The notes below the pieces were generated by a model. It was not told where the DNA came from, did no database searches, and saw only the letters and a list, made by a program, of their open reading frames with translations. Below, one piece after another: positions 1-11,311 of a stretch of DNA of 64,000 nucleotides (its first letter is position 1; each line of letters opens with the position of its first letter). Origin of the DNA: Fereydounia khargensis (Eukaryota; Basidiomycota; Ustilaginomycetes; Urocystidales; Fereydouniaceae); contig JAOCZO010000034.1 of assembly GCA_026413255.1 (NCBI GenBank), positions 1 to 64,000 of the forward strand, read 5' to 3'. The position numbers and the translations under genes were made by a program.

Positions 1-74
<74 letters not shown>
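1..74. repeat. Homopolymer C run at the window edge
   Basis: The first 74 bases are all C, followed at once by sequence that reads as part of the DML1 coding region. A pure C run this long inside a coding gene is implausible, so this is most likely an assembly or sequencing artefact at a contig end. It is not a telomere, because no short G/T-type repeat unit is present. Confidence 0.85.
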
Positions 75-1849
75 ACTGACCAGTCGCTGACCTGTCCGGA
101 TTCTTACTCAAATCGCTCTGTTTCTCTACTTCTGGATCCAAGGGGAGCGCCAGCAGACATACACGCCTCGCAACTCGTTCCAAAGAGCGCCTATCAGCGC
201 CGTCTCGAGCTTGAAGACCAGGGCCTCGAGTACGATTCAGAGGAAGAAGGCGAGGAGGAGGAGGAAAATGCACACAAGCAACGGGATGCCCCTTCTTCTT
301 CATCAAAGGCCGCAGAATCTGTCTCCAGCACTCAACAAGCCCGCTCTCGCGGCTCACGGCGCTATCGGTTCTGGTCCGACTTTTCCCGCACCTACTTTCA
401 CCCAAAGTCGCTCGTGACGGTCGGCGGCCAGCTCATGTCCCCCATGTCCGGCTCCACCAATGCGTATCCTGCAACCGCTTCAGAGGATGAGCAGGACGGC
501 CGAACACGCTTCGAGACCTTTGCGCAGGGTCGCGATTATTTCAAACAGCTCGAGACGGAGCACGACGTGCTTGATGAAAACATTCGCTGGTTTGCCGAGG
601 ACAGCGACCTGCTCCAGGGGCTCAGCTACACCATTAGTACTTCAGATGCGTTTGGCGGTCTCGGCAGAGCCTACCTGGAGGCGCTTGTCGATGAGTTCCC
701 CAAGCTTGCACACCTGGTGTTTGCGCCTTCGTGGGGGGATGACGTGGAGACAGAGGACGGTGGTAATCGGCTTGCCAGGATTCGACGCATGAACAACGCC
801 CTGGCCCTCGCTGAGCTGGCAGAATACTCTACCATCCTGGTTCCCATCCGGGCGCCTTCGTCTCAGGCGAATGAGCAGGGATGGAAATGCGGCATTAATC
901 GGGTTGACCTTGAAGACATGCACCATGCCAGTGCACTCATCGCTGCACATCTGGAGACGGCCACACTAGGCTCACGGTAAGTGTACACCAGCCCCGATGT
1001 TTTCGATACCACGTATCCGTCTGACGCCTGCATGTACAGGCTACGATCACGGCCAGAGACGCTATCCTCCTTGGTATCGCGGCTTGACTGGCGGCGCGAT
1101 ACCAAGCTTGCGCATCTCGGGGGCTGTTTCCCAACGCCCTTGTTTGGAGCCAGCAACGTTGCGGGCCAGGCTCTGGATCCGATTGAGGCGCTCCTTGAGG
1201 CACGCGGGTACGGGTCTCGCTCGCGTACACGCGGTCCGACCGAGTCGGCAGCTGAGCGGGCCAAGAAGGATGCCAAGGCCCTGCGATCGGGCTGGCTCGA
1301 CCTGTCATCCTCGCTCGCCGGAGCATCGCTGGACCGGCCCTTCTCAGCCAGCGTTATGGCGCGCGATGCCAACCTCGACCGAATGCGTCCTACACTCGGG
1401 GCGATTGACTCGCTCCTGCCTCTCAAAGAACCCCTAGCCCACGGGTACGTGTTGCCATCCCTCTCTCCTCAGACTGACTCGCACTAACACCGACCCACAC
1501 GGACAGCCTCTTCGCACCGCTGGACTACAACATCCCCACGTCGTACCCGCGCATGTTCACAAACGGAACACGACCCACAGCCACGTCCGTCATATCGGCG
1601 CTCTGGACCTCCAGCGCCACAGCCACATCTATCCAGGCTGCCAAACAGACCCTCCGCGAAGCCATCGACGGTCACGCTCCCCTCGCTTCCTACGGAATCG
1701 ACCCAGACGCCGGCCGCGACGCACTCAAAGACACGCGCGAACGCCTCGAAGATATCCTCGCGGCCTACGGCGGCACGGAAGACGAGGAACACATTGGCAC
1801 GGACGAAGAGTATCCCCCCGAGGAGGACGATGACGCTTGGGATCTGTGA
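75..1849 (+). CDS. DML1: DML1/Misato family tubulin-like protein, 5' truncated
   Basis: Exons read as 75(or later)-976, 1040-1444 and 1507-1849, with GT..AG introns of 63 and 62 bases. The 5' end is missing because the C run replaces it. An extra intron between 75 and about 170 cannot be excluded. The visible part holds VPKSAYQRRLE, an acidic linker with EEEGEEEEE, then FWSDFSRTYFHPKSL, which matches the conserved FWSD..R..HP+S block of DML1/Misato. It continues with DLLQGLSYTISTSDAFGG and LDYNIPTSYPRMF. The family has a tubulin/FtsZ-like fold and is tied to mitochondrial DNA partition in yeast and mitochondrial morphology in animals. The C-terminus is very acidic (EEYPPEEDDDAWDL). It converges on the allantoicase gene with 63 bases between stop codons. 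Confidence 0.85.
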
Positions 1850-1896
1850 CGCACTATGGGCAAAGTCGTATTTCCATGCCGCGTCAAAAGGCTCTA

Positions 1897-1912
1897 TGTA
1901 CTGTACTGTACA
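1897..1912. repeat. TGTAC/CTGTA tract between convergent genes
   Basis: This is a short tandem of TGTAC-type units that fills part of the 63-base gap between the stop codons of DML1 (+) and the allantoicase fusion (-). It belongs to a family of CAGTA/TACTG tracts scattered through the window. Confidence 0.8.
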
Positions 1913-4075
1913 CTACACGTCTACCTCGTCACAGTCGAGTGCAGGCTGCAGCGCACTCTCGTTCACGACGCACGCAAAGTCTGTCGCCGCAGAGCCGAGA
2001 GCAATCATGGGGTGGTGCCAGCATCCTGGGTGGTACCTGTTGAGCATTGGGATCGTGTCAGTCAGGTGCTGTCAAAGAAAAACAGGAAAGCAAGGTATTG
2101 AGGATGGCGACTTACGAGATGCCCTGCTCAGTGGTAGCGTAAAAGGCGGCGAGCGTGTTCAGGTCCGGCTTGTCATCTGGTGCAGAAAGAGTCAGAAAGA
2201 GAGTTGGTTGTGCATGTCAGTCGATGAGTTTACAATCTGTTTTTCAGCAGAGCAGTCTGGAAGCAAGACTCGAGAGCCAAATCTGTCCCGTGGCCCAACC
2301 CCGCCTGCCTTGGTCCACAATGCTCACCAGCACCATTGAGAGCGACAACGACCAGGTAGCCGTCCTGGCCCTTTCCATGTGGCGTCATGGGGAGGAAGGC
2401 TTGCGTCGTAAAGCGGTGACGTTCCAGGAGCTTGACCTGGAACGGCATCGCCGAGGACGCGACTGGGTCGCAGTGGTAGATATGAATGTTGGTTTTCGCG
2501 TCCGCCTCGACAGGATACGTGCTGGCAACTGGCGCAAGGCTGACGTACTTGCGCGCCGTGCCCTGGTTTACAATCTTGAACGGCGCCTTGTCTTCCGCAG
2601 GCGGGTTGGCAATCACGCTGCCGTATGGCGCAAACGCCTGCGTAGTCAAGGGTTGCGCAGCGACAAAGGTCGATCGGGGCCCAACAACTACACCCATCTT
2701 GGCCGCGCCAGAGCTGGAACTAGCAACGACACTCAGATCACTTACGGGCGCAAAGGGGTCAGATGCCGCAGAGGGCAGAGGGTCCTGCACGTCGGCAGGG
2801 ATGGGAATCTTGGGCAGAGGCGAAGAGAGCGCACCCAGTGGGCCCGCACGCCTGCCTATCAGCCTGACTCGCTTGATACCACCGTCAGGGTGCATCTTGA
2901 CCATGACATGGGTGTAAGACTGCTCGACGTTGGACAGCTCGAAAAAGTGGCGACGACCGGGTCCGAGCTTGGTGCGTGGAAGGATGCTGGTCCATGACGC
3001 CGACTCTGGTGGCAGCTGTCCGTCAAAGGTGGTAGCGAGAAGCTCAGCACTCTCTGGGAAGTTACCGAGGAAGTGGGCTGTGTCGATCTCGGCGTAGTTG
3101 AGGTAGCCGGCTTCGCCGAGCTTGATGATAGACCAGTTGAAGTGGCCCTTGCCACGCGATCGCTTCGTCTCCCAGCCGTCGCCCATGTCCTTACCACGAC
3201 CGGGAAGGACGATGTTGGAGCCAACACCAAAGTGCTGGTCGTCAGTGCTGCGGGGACAGAGAGAGAAGCAGAGGGAACGCAATTAGCCAATGTGGCAGAT
3301 AGGAGGAATGGCTCGTCAGAACTAGCCGAGGAGAAACTCACAAGACGACGCGGCCACCGTTGAGGCAGTGGGCGAGATCAAGCGTGTTGAGCTCGGGCTT
3401 CTCAGCGGCAGTCTCGCCCTCGCCCTGACCGACAGGGGGAGGGGGAATGGTACCGTATACGCGGAATCGAGCGATGCCGCCGTCGGGGATCATGTGGAGC
3501 TTAATGTGAGTATAAGTCTTGGGTGCGGATCCCGAAGTGAGGGCAAAGAGGTGCCTTTGGGATGGGCCGCAAGGCGAGACAGGGACCAGAGTCTCCCACT
3601 GATAAGAGCAGAAGAGCACGGTTCAATCAGAAAGGACTCACGATGGGAGCGGGGAAGGACACAAACTCACTCGGCTATCATTGTCGGGGATCTTGTCGTC
3701 CAGCTGCTTCTCCTCTTCCGGAGAAAGGGCCATGCCGAAGATCTCAACTTCGGGAGCCTCGTTACCGTTAAAGTTAGCAGTGTCGACGTCAAAGCCGACG
3801 ATCTCGGCACCCGAGTTGGGACCCAGGCGGAGAATGACCCAGTCATAGGTAGGGCAGTGGCGCCTGGTCTCCCAGCCGTCAAAGAGGGCACCCTTGGGAC
3901 CAAACTGGCCCTTGAGCGAGGGAGCAGGGCCAACCTTGAGGAGACTGCTGGCCGGGGCAAACCACTCGTCGGAGAAGGAGAGGATCCTGCCGCCGAGGGC
4001 CACGGACGAGACCTCGGTGGAGGTGGTGCCGAGGACCTTGTCAAAGTCCTCGGTGTTGATGCGCTGGAAGGACAT
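1913..4075 (-). CDS. Fused allantoicase-ureidoglycolate lyase (purine/allantoin degradation)
   Basis: Minus-strand exons are 4075-3671, 3598-3342, 3247-2328, 2176-2116 and 2036-1913, giving 588 residues; every junction has GT..AG and keeps frame. Residues about 20-355 hold the two allantoicase repeats, each with a GWET+R motif (DGWETRRH and GDGWETKRSR) and an H+.PDGGI+R..YG/IG motif. A linker at about 360-410 leads to a ureidoglycolate-lyase domain (about 415-588) with LTTQAFAPYGSVI, HRFTTQAFLPM, YLVVVALNGADDKPD and YHPGCWHHPM. Allantoicase splits allantoate to ureidoglycolate and urea; the lyase splits ureidoglycolate to glyoxylate and urea. One chain could therefore do two consecutive steps of using purines as a nitrogen source. 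The two functions are separate genes in S. cerevisiae (DAL2, DAL3). Activity of both halves is inferred from motifs. Confidence 0.9.
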
Positions 4076-5658
4076 TGCTTTTGGATGAGAGATGATACAG
4101 GCAAACGAGGCTAGTATCTGAGAAGGTGTGGTAGGGGTTGGAGTCAGGATGGTGCGTGGAAGGGGGGAAAAGGGAAAGAAAGAAAGCCAAGGGTAAAGGG
4201 AGGGTGGTTTTGTGGGGAGCAAGTGGGGGGGAGAGAAGCTGTACCGAACGAATGGTTTCAAGCCAAAGCAGCAGCTCTATCAAGCCCGACCATCCAGCGC
4301 TTCGACACTTGGGCCTGGCTAGACGCCGCTCTATTCTCCACGCTTTCCAGTTTCGCTTGGCAATCACACTTCACTCCCTCCTTCCTCTTTCACCAAAGGC
4401 CCCCCTTTTTCCACCACATGTTGAGTTTGTCTGTCGGCATCTCTGTCTCTCTCTCTCTTCCGGCTAGTGACTCTTAAGGACGCTACGCCATATGCTGCCT
4501 GCTGAGCAGTTGGGCTGTCACGCCATGGCCAAAGCTCACACACCCGTTTCCCTCCTCCTTTCCCTTTCCAGCCTGCAGCCCGCCCCCGTCGGCCAACTCC
4601 GAACGCGTCGTTGCGTGCAGGTTTCTTCTAATCACACGCACTTTTTCGGCCGGGTAGACCAGAGGGTGGACCCTGGTCGGCATCTCGCCCGAGCTGCCGC
4701 ACTGCGACGACAACGAATCAAGTTGCTGTTTCGCGCAGCACTCTCGAGAGACAAGTACGGGTGGCGATAGACTGGACTTGCTAACAGTAGCTGCGGCGCT
4801 AAACTGGTTAGACTTCCCGTGATGCTTGGCCACTTGTAGCCGTGCACATCAGCTGAGAGGGGTGGGCATATGGCGGCGTTCCGCTCATTGTCGGATCACT
4901 CTCCTCCCTTTCTCATGAACTTTACCTGATTTCTTGCAAGAACTTCCTTCTCAGAACGCTGATCAACATCAATCACACGGTATCGGAGTCCCGAGAACCT
5001 CATTTCACGGCTCACTCGCTGAGATCACCTGCGCAGGCATATACAGTAGTACTGTAGTCTCAAGGATTCCCATTGGCGTGCAGTTTCAAGGGCTTTGTTC
5101 GCTTTTGTTCCTAGCCTCTCTGAATTCGCGGCACCAGACGACGACAACATAATAGAGTTCATAAGAAGGCCTAGCAAAGCATGCACCCCTTTCCCTGCTC
5201 TCCTGCGCTATTCTCACACTTCACTACAGTGCTTCATTTCGGACGTTGCGACCGTGGCTTTCATCGTTGCTATCGCTGTAGAATCCGCGCGCTGATTCCG
5301 CTTGGCGACGCCCACTGCGTCCGCCGTTGCTCCAACTCGGCAGGGAGATCACCACAGCACAATGCAATTGACCGGAAGGGATGCGACGAGCCACATGGTG
5401 GACAAATGAAAGAGGAGGGCAGGGTTCGAGTTGGGGAGAGAGAGAGAGAGAGAGAGGCGACCGCCTGCACACGGCTTTCGACCTCTTTTTGTGCTGGCGA
5501 GGCCCTGATGCACATTACTGTATGTAGTGTGCGCAATCACAAATACTACAGCACGACCAACCTGATTTAAGTGTCGTGTGTCTCCCACCTTTGTCCTCAA
5601 CCCTCCCCCAACTACTACCGCTCTCTTACCCTTCGAACCTTCCCCTCCCCAGTCGACG
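4076..5658. other. Intergenic region upstream of two divergent genes
   Basis: No convincing gene is seen in this 1.6 kb. It lies between the starts of the allantoicase fusion (-) and chitin deacetylase (+), so it should hold both promoters. It contains CT/GA-rich stretches, a (GA)n microsatellite near 5437-5456 and a CAGTA-type palindrome at 5042-5056. The open frames here are short, compositionally biased and overlap on both strands. Confidence 0.6.
5042..5056. repeat. CAGTA/TACTG palindrome
   Basis: The bases read TACAGTAGTACTGTA, a perfect inverted repeat centred on GTAC. It is one member of the dispersed CAGTA/TACTG tract family and lies in the upstream region of chitin deacetylase. Confidence 0.7.
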
Positions 5659-6812
5659 ATGAGGACCTTCTTTGGCGGGCTGCCCGCAGTGGCTCTCCTA
5701 GCTCTTCAGCTTTGCCCCATCGTTCTTGCTGATCTCACCAAGTCATCCGAGCCCGCTCCTGTCCTCGAAAAGCGAGAACCGCTTGACCTCAGCACTGATC
5801 CCTACTACAAGCCTCAGGCGTCTCTTGGAAAGAGGGCTGGATCGGGCCGCGACCTTGTCAAGAAACAATGTGTTGATCCCAACATGGTCGTCTTTTCGCT
5901 TGACGACGGACCATACCTGTGGCATGGCGAGTCGGCTAAATTCTTTGAGTCTAACGGTCTCAAGGCCTCTTGGTTTATCAATGGAGACAACGTGAGTCGA
6001 ATATCGCACAGAGTGAATCAGTCGATTACTTACCAAACATCTTCCTTTTCCAGTGGGACTGCATCTACAAGTACTATCCCGAGCTCAAGAAGAACTTTAA
6101 AAAAGGTCACTTCCTCGGCCAGCACTCGTGGGCCCACCCGGACATGACGACGCTCAGCTGGGAGCAGGCGCACGATGAGCTTTGGCGAGTGGAGAAGGCG
6201 TTCATTCAGATGTTTGGAGCCAGGGTGAGTCGTGCCGCCCTTATTTGTACCACACCAAATATGCAAGTATCTGACTGACAGAACGTCATACAGCCCCTGT
6301 TCATGCGTTTCCCCTACGGATCGTACAACGACATGCTCCTCGACGTGGCCCTTGTGCGTGGCTACAAGGCTGTCGTCGACTGGAACCTTTCTCCCGGAGA
6401 TGCCGAGGGAGTCATCCGCACGGTCAAGCAACAGCTCCGCTACATTAACCAAAACTTGGTCACCCACCGAACGATTCCCGGTCCTCTTAGTCTGCTGCAC
6501 GAGACTCACCAGAGTACTGTCGAGAGGACCATTCCCAAGGCCCTTCCCCGTGTCCAGAAGGCCGGTTACAAGCACGTTACGGTCCCGGAGTGCCTCGGGT
6601 TCAGTGGCAACTGGAAGACTTGGTACGAGTGGGTTGACAAGAAGGAAAAGCCCAACGTGAGTAATGTAACGTGAACCCTCCTTACACAGGTGGATGTCTG
6701 TTTGTTTCTGCCTTTCTTCCTCCCCGCAAACGTACTGACCTAGACCCATGCTTTGATATCCCAGCCTACGTGGAAATGCGAGCGGAACCCATATACAGCC
6801 GGACAAAAGTAG
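5659..6812 (+). CDS. Secreted chitin deacetylase (NodB/CE4 polysaccharide deacetylase)
   Basis: Exons are 5659-5991, 6054-6224, 6294-6656 and 6765-6812, giving 304 residues. The first about 20 residues form a hydrophobic signal peptide, and a Kex2-like KR site lies at about residue 37 (VLEKRE). The NodB motifs are present in order: FSLDDGP (motif 1, first Asp as base, second binding metal), HSWAHP (motif 2, two metal His), RFPYG (motif 3), DWNL (motif 4) and LLHETH (motif 5). CE4 enzymes remove acetyl groups from chitin to give chitosan, usually in the wall or secreted. I see no obvious C-terminal GPI signal or chitin-binding module; the protein ends in a short Cys-containing tail encoded by the fourth exon (PTWKCERNPY). 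Substrate preference cannot be fixed from sequence. Confidence 0.9.
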
Positions 6813-7029
6813 GGGTAGTAGCAGCTTGACCCCTTTTTTTTTTTCCTTTTTCGAGTTCGTTCTTCTCGGTTTTGAGGGCCTGTTTTGGCTTGCCCACCGT
6901 GCTAGAGTTGTTGTTCCATCATGTTCAAGTCATCAGACCAAGATCTTTCTCCGCGACGCTGAATGAGGCCTTTATTCGAATTCGATTGATTGTTTGATTA
7001 CAATGTGCAAATAGAGTAAAGAGATGGCC

Positions 7030-9198
7030 TCAGATGCCGTAGGGGATGACCCGAGAAAAGTGGAAGGGGCGAGAATGCTTTTGGGGGAGGGGGAGTACTT
7101 CTCCGTTTGTCAGGTTGACGCTAAAGTATTCGAGGAGGTCAAGTTTGTTCCATTTGCCTCTGTGGGTCTGGCGTAGGCTGAAGACCATGCGAAAAGCGTA
7201 TTTCTGCATAGTGCGATCTCTGAGGTCTTCGACGACCACTTTGGGGCCGGGGGGACGGTGTTCGTACTGGTCGTCTTGGAGGCCGTTGGGGAAGAGTTCC
7301 CACTTTCCGATGGCGAAGCCCTTGGTGCGCAGGGAGGGTTCTAGTTTGCGTACGGTTTCGCTGGGAGGATCGGTGGTGAGGAGGGAGAGGCATCGTCCGT
7401 CTGGGAGGAAGCGAATGGAGCGGTAGAACTCGACGACGTGGACGACGCGGATCCAGGCGCTCTCCTCAGACATGCCGGGACGTGCGTAGTGGCATGCGGC
7501 AATGTAGCATCCGTTCAGACGCACACGGGGCTGATTGACAAACACCGTCCTCCAATCACGATGGTGCTGCTCCCACAGACTCGAGAGACTGATCGACCCA
7601 TCCAATATCGGTGGGAAATACGTCTCGTACACAATGTCTCTCCACAGCGTCTGAGAGCGAGATAGCAGTCGAAGCTTCCAACACGTCCGACCGATCATCT
7701 CGAGACTCTTCCAGTCTGCTCCACCTAATACCACACCTATCCCTACCACCTTTGGCCTGGACACCGCATCCGCGGGCGCAGAGGCAGAGGTTTCGGGCTG
7801 AGTCTGAGGGTGCGCAGCGGCTTCACCTGTAGCCGAACCGCTACGGCGCTTGTCATTCTGACGGCCTGTGGCAGCTGCAGCCAGCTCTTCCGGAGACGGC
7901 TTTGGCTTTGGGACTTTGGCGCCCCTCCGTCCACGCGGAGCGATGACCATACGCAGGACGTGTATGAGAATCTCATCGGGCAGCCTGGCGATGGGAACGT
8001 CAGCCTCCTCGTCCGCTGGCTGGAACGCAATCTGATCAAAGTCGCGCTCCCCTCCGTTCGCCAGGGACAGCGATCCGAGCAGTTTCGCCAACTCATCTGG
8101 CCGGTTCTCGAGCGCTACTGCAGTCCGAGCTGACGCATCTGCACCACCGGAGGTAGAGGTAGCTGCGGCTGCGGCTGCGGTGGCATGGTACTCGACACCC
8201 TCGCCGCGCGCCTGGCGCTCCTTGATTGCGACGTAGCGGTGGTCTTCGACATCGAGGGCACGTCTGATCTTGTCAGCAACGGCGGGCGAGGAGAGGAGTG
8301 CATCGCTCTGCTCGGTCGACTTTGGGGCTGAGGGGTCTGACAGGAGCGTCTGGGCACGGTGGTACAGACGGTCTGCATTCGTATTGAGTCGGAACGCCTT
8401 TCGATAGGACACGAGTGCTGTTCGTGATGCAAAGCAAGGCATAGGAAGTCAGCGGAGGGTTCTGGTTCTCGTTATTCAGATCAGAGCGCAACATTGCAAC
8501 AGAATCGACCTACCTTGATCGAGCTGTCCACTCCGCTCCATTTCGACGGCATGTGCGTATGCCTCGACAGCAGACTTGATACTAGCATCGCCAGCCATGG
8601 GCTGACCCTGCGTAGATGGCCCAGCAATGCTCTTCTTTGGATCTAACGGCCGTCCGGGCGCCTTTGAGCTGCTTACTGGGATTGCAGAAGCGGCGATCTG
8701 CTCGCGTAGGCGTGACCGACTCGCCCCTGGTGCGGGAGCCGTAGCTGGAGCTGGTGCAGCTATCGTTGGTGCATGCTGCGGTGTCTTGTGCGCTCCCTGA
8801 GAGTACTTGAGTGCCGCAGGGGCGTATATCACAGCCTCTGGTGGAGCAGGGGGAGCCTGGTCATCCTCTTCCTCGTCCTCGTCCTCGTCTCGGTTCTGGC
8901 CTTGAGTCTCCTGGTGGTCCTGGTCGCGTGTCACTGGCTGGTCTACTGAGGGACGGGACGCAGGCGCTGTTTGTTCGGGTTCGTTTTGACCTCGGGACTG
9001 GACCTCCTTCTTCCATTCGCGGCGGAAGCGTTCGAGCTCGTCGTCAGTGGGCTGTGGCTGCGGTTGCGATTGCGAGGTCGGGGTGGCAGTGCCTGGTGTA
9101 GCGGCAAAGTCGCTGTCGTTAAAGGGACTGTCGTCGCCTGCCGCAGCAGTAGCAGGCCCTGAGTAGTACTTGGCCGGACTCCCCCGTGTATGGTCCAT
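7030..9198 (-). CDS. FBXO9/Hrt3-like F-box protein
   Basis: Minus-strand exons are 9198-8514 and 8417-7030, giving 690 residues. The first about 200 residues are low-complexity and acidic (DEDEDEEEDD). Near residues 210-245 a TPR-like helix pair spans the intron (VEAYAHAVEMERSGQLDQ then ALVSYRKAFRLN). An F-box follows near residue 365 (IARLPDEILIHVLRMVI), with a long insert before the rest (IGRTCWKLRLLSRSQTLWRDIV). The C-terminal half has the FBXO9 pattern: GCYIAACHYARPG, EFYRSIRFLPDG, SLLTTDPP and the YFSVNL block. FBXO9-type proteins are substrate receptors of SCF ubiquitin ligases. The inserts make it longer than the human protein. Kin28 lies upstream on the same strand, 268 bases away. 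Confidence 0.85.
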
Positions 9199-9466
9199 GG
9201 CGCCACGGAGAGGTAGTGGTGCTGTCGAATGGAGGGCGGCAAAGGAGGAACCAGTCGGGGAGAAGACGTGGTGTGCTCAGCCGCCTGCTTTGCTCTCCCT
9301 CCACTTTTCTTGCTTCCCTCCCTTCTCCCGGCCGGAAGATGGATGCCGCACAGCCCTGGGACCCCCACTGGCCCTCGCATTGGTACAACAGACTGCTGGT
9401 ACAATTACAATGCCGACGAACAAAACAAAACAAACAGACATGCAAGGCTACACACACGTAGCATGG

Positions 9467-10737
9467 TCAAGAGAACGCCAGCTTTCGTGCAATCCGCTTG
9501 CGCTCCTCAATCTCCTTCTCGTCCAGCGGACGCTTGACTCCCTTCTCTACACGCTGCTTGGCCCGCACCTTGTCCTTCTCCTTGCTGTCCGAGAGCAGCG
9601 GGTGTGCAGCCCCATCTTGCGCATCCATAGACTTGGTCGAGTGGCGTGGCAGCGATCCGAACGGCGTCGGCGCCGGGCTGCTCTTGAAGTACGAGTGGTG
9701 CAGTGCCTGTGTCGCCGTCAGCCGCTTCATGGGATCGTACATGAGGCATCGCTGCAAAAAGTCGAGCGCATCCGGGCTCGCAGCAGAAAAAAGCTGCCCT
9801 AGCGGCTGCTTGGGGTACTGTTCAAACTGTACAAAGTTGGGCAGCGACTTGTGGTTCGGCCAGTCCTTGTCGGTCGGCGTACCGAGCGCTTTAAAGATTG
9901 TCGTCAGCTGTTCGAGGTCAGACTCGCCTGGCAGGTACGGTGTTCGCAGCATCAGTTCGGCAAAGATGCAGCCGACACTCCACATGTCCACTGCGCCCGA
10001 GTAGGAGCGTGCGCCGAGGATCAGCTCGGGTGGTCGGTACCAGCGAGTGATCACCTGGCTCGTCATCTTGGCCCCTGGGTCGCCGTGTTCCCGCGCAAGA
10101 CCAAAATCGGCAATCTTGAGCTGTCCGTCGGGGGCGATGAGCAAGTTGTTTGGCTTCAAATCCTGTGGGGTACGTGGTGAACAGAACAGTGAGGACTTGC
10201 TTCTCTTTCTTGTCTCGAGACGAAAACAAATTAGACTGTATTCGATACATACCCGGTGGAGGACCCAGTTGCGGTGGCAGTAGTCCAGGCCCCGACACAT
10301 CATGGCCATCCAGCTCTTGGTATCTGCAGAGGTGAAGATCAAGTCGCGGTCCTTGATGAGCGCCTCGAGATTCGTATCGAGGAACTCGAGTACCAGGTTG
10401 AGCGAGGGAGTCGCCGCTCCAGACGAGAAGACATCAATCATCTAAAGGATCCAAGCATGTTGGAAATCAGTACATCTACTGCTTGGTGCTTTGGATGTCT
10501 CCCACCCACCTGGATCACGTTCGGGTGACGCAGCTCACGAAGGAACTTGACTTCGCGGATAGCGGTAACATCCATCCCATTCGCGTTGCTCACGATTTTG
10601 ATCTTCTTGATGGCCACCTTGCGGCCGGTCTTGACATTCTTGGCGAGGAAGACCGAGGCATAGGTACCTTCGCCGACTTTTTCGATCTTGGCATACAGGT
10701 TGCGAACCTCGAGGTTTTGCTGCGTGGCCGAGTTCAT
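9467..10737 (-). CDS. KIN28: Kin28/CDK7 cyclin-dependent kinase of TFIIH
   Basis: Minus-strand exons are 10737-10510, 10441-10253 and 10162-9467, giving 370 residues. The glycine loop is GEGTYASVF, the lysine is in VAIKK, and the cyclin-facing helix reads NGMDVTAIREVKFL, the NxTAIRE signature of CDK7 rather than PSTAIRE. HRDLKPNN lies at 138-145 and is rebuilt exactly across intron 2. DFGLAR starts at 158, and the activating Thr is probably T173 in KMTSQVITRWYR. The kinase phosphorylates the RNA polymerase II C-terminal domain with a cyclin H partner. The basic tail (KRPLDEKEIEERKRIARKL) resembles other CDK7 tails. It is divergent from PCM1, with 574 bases between start codons. Confidence 0.95.
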
Positions 10738-11311
10738 GGTGACTCGTGGCTCGTGGCAGTGGTAGAGGTGTGGATAAGCTTAGCTGCTAGCCTTGTCCAC
10801 TCTTTGCTTTGCTTTGAGGTGTGTGTGTGTGTGTGTGGGGTTTGGATTGGATTGGATTGGCGTTGTAAGGGTCCGCTGCTCTGTGTGTGTGAGTTTGTGT
10901 CTCTCTCTCTCTCGCACGGAAGGGATTGCGTGAGGCTGAGCAGCAAGCGACGCACGGTTGCGTGGATGTGCGCAGTCAGCAGAAAAAGCAGAACAACACT
11001 CGGTCAGAAGCGCGAGGCGAGAGGATCGATTGACAGACAGAAAAACACCGCCTTGCAGCAGCAGTCAAATTGCAGCAGCAAGCATCAGCACTCTTGGAGG
11101 GTGCACGGCCCCTGTATGTCAACAAGAAGAGGGACAGACCAGTCAGTCCTTCTTCACACACAGATGGACCCTCCTCCTTCCGCTAGACCCTCTCTCTTCT
11201 TCCCTTCCTTCCCCCTAATTTCACCCCATCGCACCGCCACACTCAAATAGCCCCCCTCCATCACTTTTCCAAACCCTTCTTCCTCCTTCCCGTACAGTGC
11301 AGAGAGAAGCC
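10738..11311. promoter_or_regulatory. Divergent promoter region between KIN28 and PCM1
   Basis: No gene is seen. Both flanking genes start here and run outward, so this is their shared upstream region. It holds a (GT)n run near 10819-10838, GGATT repeats near 10842-10859, a (CT)n run near 10900-10912 and a pyrimidine-rich stretch just before the PCM1 start. No clear TATA element was found. Confidence 0.6.

Noticed and set aside
5349-5600. Small Ser/Leu-repeat frames over the GA microsatellite
   Set aside because: The coding appearance comes from the (GA/CT)n repeat itself.
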